Positions 1 through 5,336 of a stretch of DNA of 8,412 bases are shown here, piece after piece. The notes beneath the pieces are model-generated. The model was not told where the DNA came from. It saw nothing but the letters and a program-made list of their open reading frames with translations, and ran no database searches. Numbering within the stretch: the first letter of the stretch is position 1; each line of letters starts with the position of its first letter. The position numbers were made by a program, and so were the translations under genes. The stretch covers positions 1-8,412 of the forward strand of contig CAIWXY010000119.1 in assembly GCA_903916775.1 (NCBI GenBank), read 5' to 3'. This DNA is from an uncultured Actinomycetes bacterium. GTDB lineage: Bacteria; Actinomycetota; Actinomycetes; Nanopelagicales; Nanopelagicaceae.

Positions 1-6
1 AAAAAG

Positions 7-114
7 TTAGTTCTTGCTTGCTTTCTTCTCTTGCTTAGCAGCACGCTTTTCTTTAAGGGAAAGCTTTGGTTCCTTTTTGGTATTCGCGTTGCTCTTCTGT
101 TCTTTGTTAGCCAT
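7..114 (-). CDS. Small lysine-rich basic protein, 35 aa, unknown function
   Basis: This short reading frame runs from an ATG at 114 to a TAA at 7-9. It begins MANKEQ, ends KKASKN, and contains a KLSLKEKRAAK stretch. About a third of the residues are lysine, there are no hydrophobic segments, and the product should be cytosolic, highly charged and possibly helical in its C-terminal half. The case for a real gene is an excellent Shine-Dalgarno (AAGGAG, 6 nt before the ATG) and a position just past the oxidase-operon terminator, as an independent unit. Similar short proteins with a K-L-S-x-K-E-K/R-R-A-A-K core occur in actinobacteria as far as I recall, but no function is known to me. Nucleic-acid or ribosome binding would be a guess from charge alone. 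Confidence 0.7.
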   Translation of the reverse strand: MANKEQKSNANTKKEPKLSLKEKRAAKQEKKASKN

Positions 115-120
115 GGCCAA

Positions 121-126
121 CTCCTT
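121..126 (-). promoter_or_regulatory. Shine-Dalgarno of the 35-aa ORF
   Basis: Read on the minus strand this is AAGGAG, separated from the ATG at 114 by six bases (TTGGCC). It is among the strongest ribosome binding sites in the window and is the main evidence that the small ORF is translated. Confidence 0.75.
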
Positions 127-163
127 TAAATAGAGGATGGAAATAGTTCCTTACTTACTCCAC

Positions 164-169
164 AGTTTA
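164..169 (-). promoter_or_regulatory. Candidate -10 element for the 35-aa ORF
   Basis: The minus strand reads TAAACT here, matching the actinobacterial TANNNT -10 pattern. It would give a leader of about 40 nt before the ATG at 114. No convincing -35 hexamer is visible because the upstream sequence is the terminator stem, so this is a weak call. Confidence 0.25.
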
Positions 170-183
170 GTCGCTAGCCGTGC

Positions 184-217
184 AAAAGCCCCGCTGAGAT
201 TACTCAGCGGGGCTTTT
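184..217. terminator. Bidirectional intrinsic terminator after the oxidase operon
   Basis: A perfect 15-bp inverted repeat (184-198 and 203-217) surrounds a 4-nt ATTA loop. The core is GCCCCGCTGAG, and the stem ends in A/T runs so that U-tracts are available in both directions. It lies 34 nt beyond the ctaE stop codon and therefore ends the minus-strand oxidase operon. Given the T-run at 214-218 it could also stop plus-strand transcription entering from the left. It insulates the oxidase operon from the small basic-protein gene. Confidence 0.92.
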
Positions 218-250
218 TAGAGCGTTGAGAGCGCTATGCGCTCCTGAGAG

Positions 251-856
251 TTACTTGAACGAAGCCGCAATCGCGCAGAGAATGCCTGAAATTGCAATCC
301 AGGTAAACCATGAGCCAGCGGTACGTTGGCGCCACTCTTCGAGTACAGGATCGAGCTTGGTGCGGTAGCCACGGATTACGAGTCCAAGGGCAACGAAAGC
401 ACCAAGTAGGTAGTGGAACATGTTCGCTCCGGCTACCAAAACCCAGTTTGAGGCATATGCGCCGTTATAGAACGGGCGACCATTGTCATCATGGGCAATA
501 AATGGCATATGCGCCATCTGGTGCCACTGATAAACCGCGCCAACCAAGAGCGCCAGGAATACGACGATTGATGAAACTCGGCGTAAGCCGTGATTCATCT
601 CGCCGGCACGGTGAGCCAGGGCCGCAATGATGAGGCCGATAGCCGCCGTGTATCCCGAAGCTGTTGTAAAGGTGTGAACACCTTTAGGCAACCAGGCGTT
701 GTTCTCGTTGAGGTTACGAAGATAGAACCACGAGAAGATCATGCCGAAGACGAAAGATCCATCTGCGACGATGAGAAGTCGTACGCCTAAACGTTCGCGA
801 CGTCCAACCTTCTCTGCTGAATCGTGATGGATATGAAACTCAGTGTCAGTTGACAT
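251..856 (-). CDS. ctaE: Cytochrome c oxidase subunit III, divergent
   Basis: This is subunit III of an aa3-like heme-copper oxidase, a membrane subunit that carries no metal and stabilises subunit I and its proton uptake. The 201-aa length fits actinobacterial CtaE (about 200 aa). Five hydrophobic helices are visible, near residues 25-46, 68-82, 96-113, 137-161 and 182-199. The family segment ERLGVRLLIVADGSF is recognisable, but the usual membrane Glu of SSE(L/H)MFF is Asp (D32). The typical GFHGLHVxxG box reads GANMFHYLLG, so only the second His (H148) is kept, and the C-terminal YWHFVDxVW motif is not recognisable. The ATG overlaps the ctaD stop by one base (TAATG), with a GGAAAGG site inside ctaD. 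It is the last operon gene before the terminator. Identity is secure from context; sequence alone would be less so. Confidence 0.88.
   Translation of the reverse strand: MSTDTEFHIHHDSAEKVGRRERLGVRLLIVADGSFVFGMIFSWFYLRNLNENNAWLPKGVHTFTTASGYTAAIGLIIAALAHRAGEMNHGLRRVSSIVVFLALLVGAVYQWHQMAHMPFIAHDDNGRPFYNGAYASNWVLVAGANMFHYLLGAFVALGLVIRGYRTKLDPVLEEWRQRTAGSWFTWIAISGILCAIAASFK
667..686. repeat. Perfect 9-bp inverted repeat inside ctaE
   Basis: TAAAGGTGT (667-675) and ACACCTTTA (678-686) are exact reverse complements separated by two bases. The repeat lies in coding sequence (residues around LPKGVHTF of CtaE). It could be chance, a small mRNA hairpin or an internal operator; nothing else nearby supports a function. 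Confidence 0.4.
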
Positions 857-2721
857 TAGTTTGCTGCCTTTCCGTATCCATATGGATCACTTGTAATGAT
901 TGGCTCTACATCGAAGTTCTCTAGAGGAACTGGATAAGGAACTGTCCACTCGAGAGTCTTTGCTCCCCATGGATTCATAGGAGCAATCTTTCCATTGCGC
1001 CATGAATGGACTACAGCCCATAGGAGAGTGATCATTCCAATTCCGACGGTGTAAGCACCAGCGGTGCTAATCATGTTGGAATGTTCGTAGACGAATGCAT
1101 AGTCAGCTACGCGACGAGGTTGTCCTTGAGCACCAGCCATAAACATGCCGAGGAACAAGACGTTAAATCCAATCTGGATTAACCAGAATGCGATGTAACC
1201 CGCACGCTCGTTGAGCATGCGACCTGTCATCTTAGGGAACCAGTAAACCAATCCGGCCATTGCACCAGTGAAGGCTGCTCCCATAAGTGTGTAGTGGAAG
1301 TGCGCTGTGACGAACATAGATCCATGCAAGTAGTTATCTGCAGGGACATCTGAAAGGTACACGCCTGTTACTCCACCGATAAGGAAGTTCCACAAGAACG
1401 CATAGACAGAGAGCATTGGAAGTTTCATCCAAGGTCGACCGCGCCATAGCGTTCCTACGAGTACCAGGAAGAGCAGACCAGTAGGTACTGAGATGAACTC
1501 GGTTGTGATCATGAATGGACCATTGAGTGATGGCATCCAGCCTGACATGTACATGTGGTGAGCCCAAACAAGTACTGATAGACCAGCAATACCAGCGAAA
1601 CCAGCGATCGCAGCGTTGTATGAGAAGAGCGGCTTACGGACAAATACCGGAGCAATTTCCATAAGAGCTGCAACACCAGGAATCAAGATCACGTACACCT
1701 CAGGGTGACCCATGATCCAGAAGAGGTTGGCATAGAGCCATCCACTTCCTCCGACGTTAGCGTCGTAGAAGCCTGTGGCAATTGTGCGGTCCATTCCAGT
1801 TTGAATCATTGCCAACATAAATGTTGGGAATGCTGGGATAGCAAGTGCAACAGAGATGGTTGCGCCGACTACGAAAATTGGAACGCGGTTCCACTTCATG
1901 CCCTTGGCACGCATCGCGATAACTGTTGTGGTGATGTTCATACCTGCAACAGCTGTTGACAGTGCGAAGATAATAATTGTTGCGAGGAAAGCGTTCATAC
2001 CAGGACCGGCTTGATCGCTCAATGGTGCATATGCGGTCCAGCCTGTTGGAATTCCACCGAGGAACCATGCGCTGCAAAGCACAGGAATCGCTGTGAAGAG
2101 AACCCACCAGCTCAGTGCGTTGAGGCGAGGGAACGCCATATCGCGAGCACCAATCATGATTGGCATGATGTAGTTACCGAAAGGACCGGTAGCAACAATG
2201 ATCATTGCAATAATCATTGTTATTCCATGAAGGCCAACAAGTGAGTTGTAAACGTTTGGTGTAACCAAATGTGAACCCGGAGTTGCCAAGTTGGTACGAA
2301 TCATCATGGCCATCGTGCCGCCGACACCAAGCATTGTCATCACACCGACGAGGTATTGGATACCAACAACCTTGTGGTCTGTGCAGTACTTGAAGTAGCG
2401 CTTAATTCCCTGACCGTCGCCAGCCAAGTAGAGCTGCTCTTCAGCGGTGAGGTCTTTACCGATTAACCAGCGGAATGGGCCAATAAGTGCACCAATTCCA
2501 ACGAGGAATCCGAAGCTCCACATAAGCATGGAAGAGAGAAGGACCTTGTTGACGTTGTGAGTGTCTGTCATGTCGCGTCCAGCGCGCATGGCGTAGTAGG
2601 TACCCCAACAGAAGATCGCTCCAACAATAATTCCGGTACCCATGTTGAGTCGGGTGATCAGACTCCGCTTTGGGTTAGGAACTGGACGCGTCGATGTAGG
2701 CGCGTGTGAAAGAGTGGTCAT
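856..2721 (-). CDS. ctaD: Heme-copper oxidase subunit I, K-channel-lacking variant
   Basis: This is the catalytic subunit of a cytochrome c oxidase-type enzyme. The metal ligands are complete: H165 and H476 for the low-spin heme, H474 for the high-spin heme, and H339, H388 and H389 for CuB. The cross-link Tyr Y343 and gating Glu E341 (GHPEVY) are present, as are the D-channel residues N183, D194, N201 and S204 and the Arg pair R536/R537. Three deviations stand out. The VPTGxK K-channel lysine is L417, its partner Ser is M354, and the Mg-site LHD reads LHG (G467). The protein is 621 aa because about 105 residues, including two predicted helices (about 25-45 and 60-83), precede the family's usual start at the TDHK motif (114-117). 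The ATG overlaps the ctaC stop (ATGA), with a strong AAGGAGG site. The fold and redox role are certain; proton coupling and even the substrate are less so. Confidence 0.95.
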   Translation of the reverse strand: MTTLSHAPTSTRPVPNPKRSLITRLNMGTGIIVGAIFCWGTYYAMRAGRDMTDTHNVNKVLLSSMLMWSFGFLVGIGALIGPFRWLIGKDLTAEEQLYLAGDGQGIKRYFKYCTDHKVVGIQYLVGVMTMLGVGGTMAMMIRTNLATPGSHLVTPNVYNSLVGLHGITMIIAMIIVATGPFGNYIMPIMIGARDMAFPRLNALSWWVLFTAIPVLCSAWFLGGIPTGWTAYAPLSDQAGPGMNAFLATIIIFALSTAVAGMNITTTVIAMRAKGMKWNRVPIFVVGATISVALAIPAFPTFMLAMIQTGMDRTIATGFYDANVGGSGWLYANLFWIMGHPEVYVILIPGVAALMEIAPVFVRKPLFSYNAAIAGFAGIAGLSVLVWAHHMYMSGWMPSLNGPFMITTEFISVPTGLLFLVLVGTLWRGRPWMKLPMLSVYAFLWNFLIGGVTGVYLSDVPADNYLHGSMFVTAHFHYTLMGAAFTGAMAGLVYWFPKMTGRMLNERAGYIAFWLIQIGFNVLFLGMFMAGAQGQPRRVADYAFVYEHSNMISTAGAYTVGIGMITLLWAVVHSWRNGKIAPMNPWGAKTLEWTVPYPVPLENFDVEPIITSDPYGYGKAAN

Positions 2722-3515
2722 TGTGTTCCTCCTTGTGCCTGGATTGATGAGACCCAGTTGTTAAAGTCGGTTGTCGATTCAACTTGACCACTTGTCTCCA
2801 TGTAGGCGTGATAGAGGCCGCACAGTTCTGCGCACTTCACATCAAGAACACCAATTTTGTCTGGAGTTGTGTGGATGACAGTTGTCGTCAATCGGTTGGC
2901 ATCAACTTTCACACCGAGTTGTACTGGCCAGAATGAGTGATTCACATCCGCCGAAATAATGTTGAAGGTCACTGGACGATCAACTGGCAGATTGAGAGTG
3001 TGGGTAGTGATGTTCTGTGCAGGGTAATTAAATGACCACGCCCATTGCGATCCCGTCACATCAACTACCAATGCGTTAGGCGCATCGGTAGCCGCCTTTA
3101 CCGCATCGGTATTCATCGACACCATTCCCCAGACAAGGGCAAGGATGATGAAGAGAACTGAGACCGAACTCCAAATGATGACAACTGGAGTGTGTGTGCG
3201 GATTGCAATGCCATCTTCTGGAGGAGTATCTCCGCGATGCATATTGAGGAATGACTCCATTGCAATTGCGAGGATGACTCCAGCAATTGGAGCGGAGATC
3301 ACGGTGAACCAGATCATGATGTCTTCATCGGCCTGCATCTCCTTGGAGAGCACGTTTGGCATCCAGTGTGGATAAATCCAAACACCGAGAATAATGAAAA
3401 CAAGGGTAAAGAAGGCACCAAGAATAAATGTCTGGCGCACATCTTTACGACTGAGGAATTTACTTACTCGCTGTCCAGGTGTTGGAGGGAGTAATTCTTC
3501 GGTGTGATTAGCCAT
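2718..3515 (-). CDS. ctaC: Cytochrome c oxidase subunit II with CuA site
   Basis: Subunit II takes electrons at its CuA centre outside the membrane and passes them to subunit I. The cupredoxin domain (about 147-262) has a complete CuA set: H193 in VNHSFW, then C228, E230, C232, H236 and M239 in CAELCGLYHAYM. The aromatic electron-entry patch SQWAWSF (W158, W160) is intact. The hydrophobic segments are 29-48, 66-88 and 109-133. The last two match the standard two helices, so the first is extra and may be an uncleaved signal anchor; no lipobox Cys is present. At the start of the last helix the usual TPxE-x2-W motif reads TPVVIIW, so the K-channel entry Glu is V112. Translation starts at an ATG overlapping the upstream cupredoxin gene by 8 nt, with AAAGGTGA at 3525-3532. 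Confidence 0.95.
   Translation of the reverse strand: MANHTEELLPPTPGQRVSKFLSRKDVRQTFILGAFFTLVFIILGVWIYPHWMPNVLSKEMQADEDIMIWFTVISAPIAGVILAIAMESFLNMHRGDTPPEDGIAIRTHTPVVIIWSSVSVLFIILALVWGMVSMNTDAVKAATDAPNALVVDVTGSQWAWSFNYPAQNITTHTLNLPVDRPVTFNIISADVNHSFWPVQLGVKVDANRLTTTVIHTTPDKIGVLDVKCAELCGLYHAYMETSGQVESTTDFNNWVSSIQAQGGTQ
2728..2734 (-). promoter_or_regulatory. Shine-Dalgarno of ctaD inside the ctaC 3' end
   Basis: The minus strand reads AAGGAGG, a full match to the anti-Shine-Dalgarno, six bases before the ctaD ATG at 2721. It encodes the Gln-Gly-Gly of the ctaC C-terminus. It confirms the ctaD start and therefore shows that the unusual N-terminal extension of subunit I is really translated. 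Confidence 0.85.
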
Positions 3516-4251
3516 TGACTACGGTCACCTTTCCAGACATGTATCCAAGTTGGCCCATAACAGCTCCAAAACCTTGGTATGTGCTATCGCCACATGGATA
3601 TTCGCAGTTCCATACGTAGTTACCAGCGCCTGCAGTGATGAAGGAGAAGGTCACTTTGTGTCCAACTGGAAGTTTTGTTGGATCATTGTTGTAGGCAGCC
3701 ATTTCTTTATCCGTATTAAGTGGCAACGGGACGCTGACATACAGTGGATCTTGTGTGGTTGTAGGAAGTCCATGCAATGTGAATGTGTGCTCGACGTTAT
3801 TTGGATCGAGTGAAGATTGAGCCACACCATCGTAAGTCGCTGTTCCGCCGACAGTTCCAACTACATGACCGAAGTATGGGGTGTTGAGACTTCCACCTGA
3901 GTCGTAGACAGTCAGTGTCATCGTCACGTATGTGTGGGCAGGAAGAACAAAGTGTGTATACGGACCGTACGAAGGCCATGACGGATGTCCACCATCGCAG
4001 GTCGCACAGTTTCCATGCGCCTTCGAGTTGATTGGATCTGCATAAACACCGTCGGCGATAAATGCGTGCGGATATGTTTTTCCATCCGGACCAACGATGG
4101 TGCCGTGGACGGTCGCATATTCTTTTGGTTGAGGGTCCGCTGAGACTTTGTGAAGCGTGAATCCAACTCCTGCAACTACGGCTATACCGAGCACAAGAGC
4201 GATCACTGCTCCTACAGCAGTCTTAGTTTTAGATGGTGTGGAGCTGGCCAC
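3508..4251 (-). CDS. Membrane-anchored cupredoxin-like protein
   Basis: First gene of the oxidase operon, 247 aa. An N-terminal hydrophobic stretch (about 12-33) should act as signal peptide or anchor, leaving the rest outside the membrane. The C-terminal part looks like a cupredoxin: VEHTFTL (H155) is a typical N-terminal copper His, and near the C-terminus WNCEYPCG (C216, C220) is followed by M232 and GYM (M238) before a final beta strand. The C-x3-C spacing equals that of CuA, but the Glu and His of the CuA motif are not in place. A second Cys pair, C82-x2-C85, lies in the N-terminal half and is not a heme motif. From memory, similar proteins with a C-x-x-P-C and GYM ending occur in actinobacteria. 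A likely role is electron donor to, or extra copper subunit of, the oxidase; this is inferred from position. The start is GTG, supported by AAAGGA six bases upstream. Confidence 0.8.
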   Translation of the reverse strand: MASSTPSKTKTAVGAVIALVLGIAVVAGVGFTLHKVSADPQPKEYATVHGTIVGPDGKTYPHAFIADGVYADPINSKAHGNCATCDGGHPSWPSYGPYTHFVLPAHTYVTMTLTVYDSGGSLNTPYFGHVVGTVGGTATYDGVAQSSLDPNNVEHTFTLHGLPTTTQDPLYVSVPLPLNTDKEMAAYNNDPTKLPVGHKVTFSFITAGAGNYVWNCEYPCGDSTYQGFGAVMGQLGYMSGKVTVVNG

Positions 4252-4257
4252 AAGTCA

Positions 4258-4263
4258 TCCTTT
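4258..4263 (-). promoter_or_regulatory. Shine-Dalgarno selecting the GTG start of the cupredoxin gene
   Basis: The minus strand reads AAAGGA, six bases before the GTG at 4251. An ATG just upstream overlaps this site and is out of frame, so the GTG is the supported start. Confidence 0.65.
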
Positions 4264-4270
4264 CTAATCT

Positions 4271-4305
4271 TCACTAGTCTTTCTAGTGACGGATCTTGCG
4301 ATCCG
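4271..4305 (-). promoter_or_regulatory. Two tandem hairpins in the oxidase-operon leader
   Basis: Reading the minus strand 5' to 3', a 6-bp stem CGGATC/GATCCG closes a GCAA loop, which is a GNRA tetraloop (4305-4290). A 7-bp stem TCACTAG/CTAGTGA with an AAAGA loop follows (4289-4271). The two hairpins are directly adjacent and end seven bases before the Shine-Dalgarno of the first operon gene. There is no U-tract, so this is not a terminator. A 5' stabilising structure, an RNA-binding or regulatory leader, or (the second arm being palindromic) a DNA operator are all possible. Confidence 0.55.
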
Positions 4306-4342
4306 AGTGAGGGTAAGAAGTTTTCTGTGAATCAGATAACAA

Positions 4343-4378
4343 CTAACACCGACAGGATACGCTTCTGTGTAGTGTTAG
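4343..4378 (-). promoter_or_regulatory. Candidate operon promoter flanked by an inverted repeat
   Basis: CTAACAC (4343-4349) and GTGTTAG (4372-4378) are perfect inverted repeats 22 bases apart. Between them the minus strand carries TATCCT (4359-4354), a TANNNT-type -10 that could drive the oxidase operon. A further AACAC lies at 4381-4385, also inverted relative to 4372-4376. The arrangement suggests a repressor or activator site on the promoter, but there is no clear -35 and the assignment is tentative. Confidence 0.28.
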
Positions 4379-4455
4379 GGAACACACTTAGATAACGATC
4401 TTCTGAGTAATTCTTTGTGAATTTCTCACTGATTTTCTTTACGAGGGTGCCCGCC

Positions 4456-4481
4456 GATTTGATAACAAAAAGTTATAAATC
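4456..4481 (+). promoter_or_regulatory. Candidate ctaG promoter overlapping an imperfect palindrome
   Basis: TATAAA (4474-4479) is the best -10-like hexamer upstream of ctaG and would leave a leader of about 45 nt. It sits in the right arm of an inverted repeat, GATTTGATAAC (4456-4466) and GTTATAAATC (4472-4481), with one bulged base and an A5 loop. The overlap would suit an operator. No matching -35 is seen at 16-18 bp, so promoter strength and location are uncertain. Confidence 0.33.
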
Positions 4482-4517
4482 AGGGCTCTCACTTACTGAG
4501 TGCACAAAAAAAGATGC

Positions 4518-4521
4518 GAGG
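4518..4521 (+). promoter_or_regulatory. Shine-Dalgarno deciding the ctaG start
   Basis: GAGG lies eight bases before the ATG at 4530. The upstream in-frame GTG at 4500 has no comparable site and would add ten charged residues that lie outside the recognisable family sequence. The ATG at 4530 is therefore preferred. Confidence 0.6.
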
Positions 4522-4529
4522 TATCCCGA

Positions 4530-5336
4530 ATGAAACTCAATCCTCTCTGGGACCTCCTCTTTGCCTCGCTCATCATCGCCGTGGGGTATTGGTACTCCAG
4601 CGAAAAGCAGGCACGGACTGCGGTCTCAAAAATTCGTCAGGGGCTCTTTTACTCAGCCCTTACGCTCACCTTCGTCCTGATGGTTGGCCCAGTACCGCAT
4701 TTGGCAGTACGTATCTTCTGGGTCCACATGATTCAACATATTGGCCTGATGATGTTGATCTCGCCGCTGCTAGTACTGGGTGCGCCCATTCAGGTCGCTG
4801 CGCACTCCAAATACCCGGCCCTCACCCGGATCCTGCGCTCGCTCGCCAATAATCGATTATTTGGACAATTATTTAAGGCTCCTGTGGGCTTCACGATCTT
4901 CCTTGCAGTCCTAATCGGCACCCACTTTTCGCCATTAGCCAATGCGGGAATGACCAATCCCAATATGCACTGCCTTGAATTGATGCTTTTCCTTGTGGCT
5001 GGTGTCATTTATTACTACCCGGTGATGGAAGGCAACCCTCATATTTATTTCATACCGTACTCAAACCGTGTCATCTCGCTCTTCGCGATGATGCTTCCTG
5101 AAACCATGGTCGGTTTCTTCCTTTACTCTGGCAATCGCGTCCTTCACTCGCTCCCTACGCGCACCAGCATGAGCATGGGGCTAGCGGATCAGCACCAAGG
5201 TGGAGCCATTATGTGGGCGATGGGCATGCTGATAGATACGCTATGGATCGTCCTTGCAGCCAAAGATTGGTTTGCTGCTGAAAAAGCGTTAGCGGAACTA
5301 GAGGATAACCAAGAGATGGGATCGCACGATGAGTGA
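4530..5336 (+). CDS. ctaG: Cytochrome c oxidase assembly factor, caa3 CtaG family
   Basis: A 268-aa polytopic membrane protein with about seven predicted helices. Family hallmarks are the HMIQH pair (H66, H70) followed by an LISPLLVLGAP segment (77-86), a conserved MHCLELMLFLVAG region (H147) leading to YYYPVMEGNP, and the ADQHQGGAIMW box near residues 219-229. The caa3_CtaG family (Pfam PF09678) is required for active caa3 oxidase in Bacillus and is thought to help copper reach the CuB centre. It is not homologous to the Cox11-type protein also called CtaG. Its divergent position next to the oxidase operon fits that role. The last 8 nt overlap the downstream small membrane-protein gene. The longer GTG start at 4500 was not used because the ribosome binding site supports 4530. 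Confidence 0.92.
   Translation: MKLNPLWDLLFASLIIAVGYWYSSEKQARTAVSKIRQGLFYSALTLTFVLMVGPVPHLAVRIFWVHMIQHIGLMMLISPLLVLGAPIQVAAHSKYPALTRILRSLANNRLFGQLFKAPVGFTIFLAVLIGTHFSPLANAGMTNPNMHCLELMLFLVAGVIYYYPVMEGNPHIYFIPYSNRVISLFAMMLPETMVGFFLYSGNRVLHSLPTRTSMSMGLADQHQGGAIMWAMGMLIDTLWIVLAAKDWFAAEKALAELEDNQEMGSHDE

Noticed and set aside
229..243. GAGCGC/GCGCTC hairpin right after ctaE
   Set aside because: A 6-bp stem with a three-base loop and no U-tract is not a terminator; the strong terminator at 184-217 explains the end of the operon.
1757..2107. A 116-codon minus-strand reading frame inside ctaD
   Set aside because: It is an out-of-frame shadow of a coding region whose own frame carries all oxidase motifs; its product is Arg/Cys/His-rich and low in hydrophobics, with no ribosome binding site.
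856..2721. Calling subunit I a nitric oxide reductase outright
   Set aside because: The cross-link Tyr, the HPEVY Glu and the D-channel residues typical of O2 reductases are all kept; K-channel loss alone does not decide the substrate.
3994..4012. The CATC motif of the cupredoxin gene as a heme c site
   Set aside because: The residue after the second Cys is Asp, not His, so there is no CxxCH heme attachment motif.
4459..4479. TTGATA and TATAAA as a -35/-10 pair for ctaG
   Set aside because: The spacing is only nine bases, far below the 16-18 needed.
4500..4529. Upstream GTG start for ctaG
   Set aside because: It has no ribosome binding site and would add a charged ten-residue tail; GAGG eight bases before the ATG at 4530 is better.
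4514..4852. A 112-codon plus-strand reading frame overlapping the start of ctaG
   Set aside because: Its ATG lies just before the ctaG ribosome binding site, but the product has no recognisable features while the overlapping frame is unmistakable CtaG.
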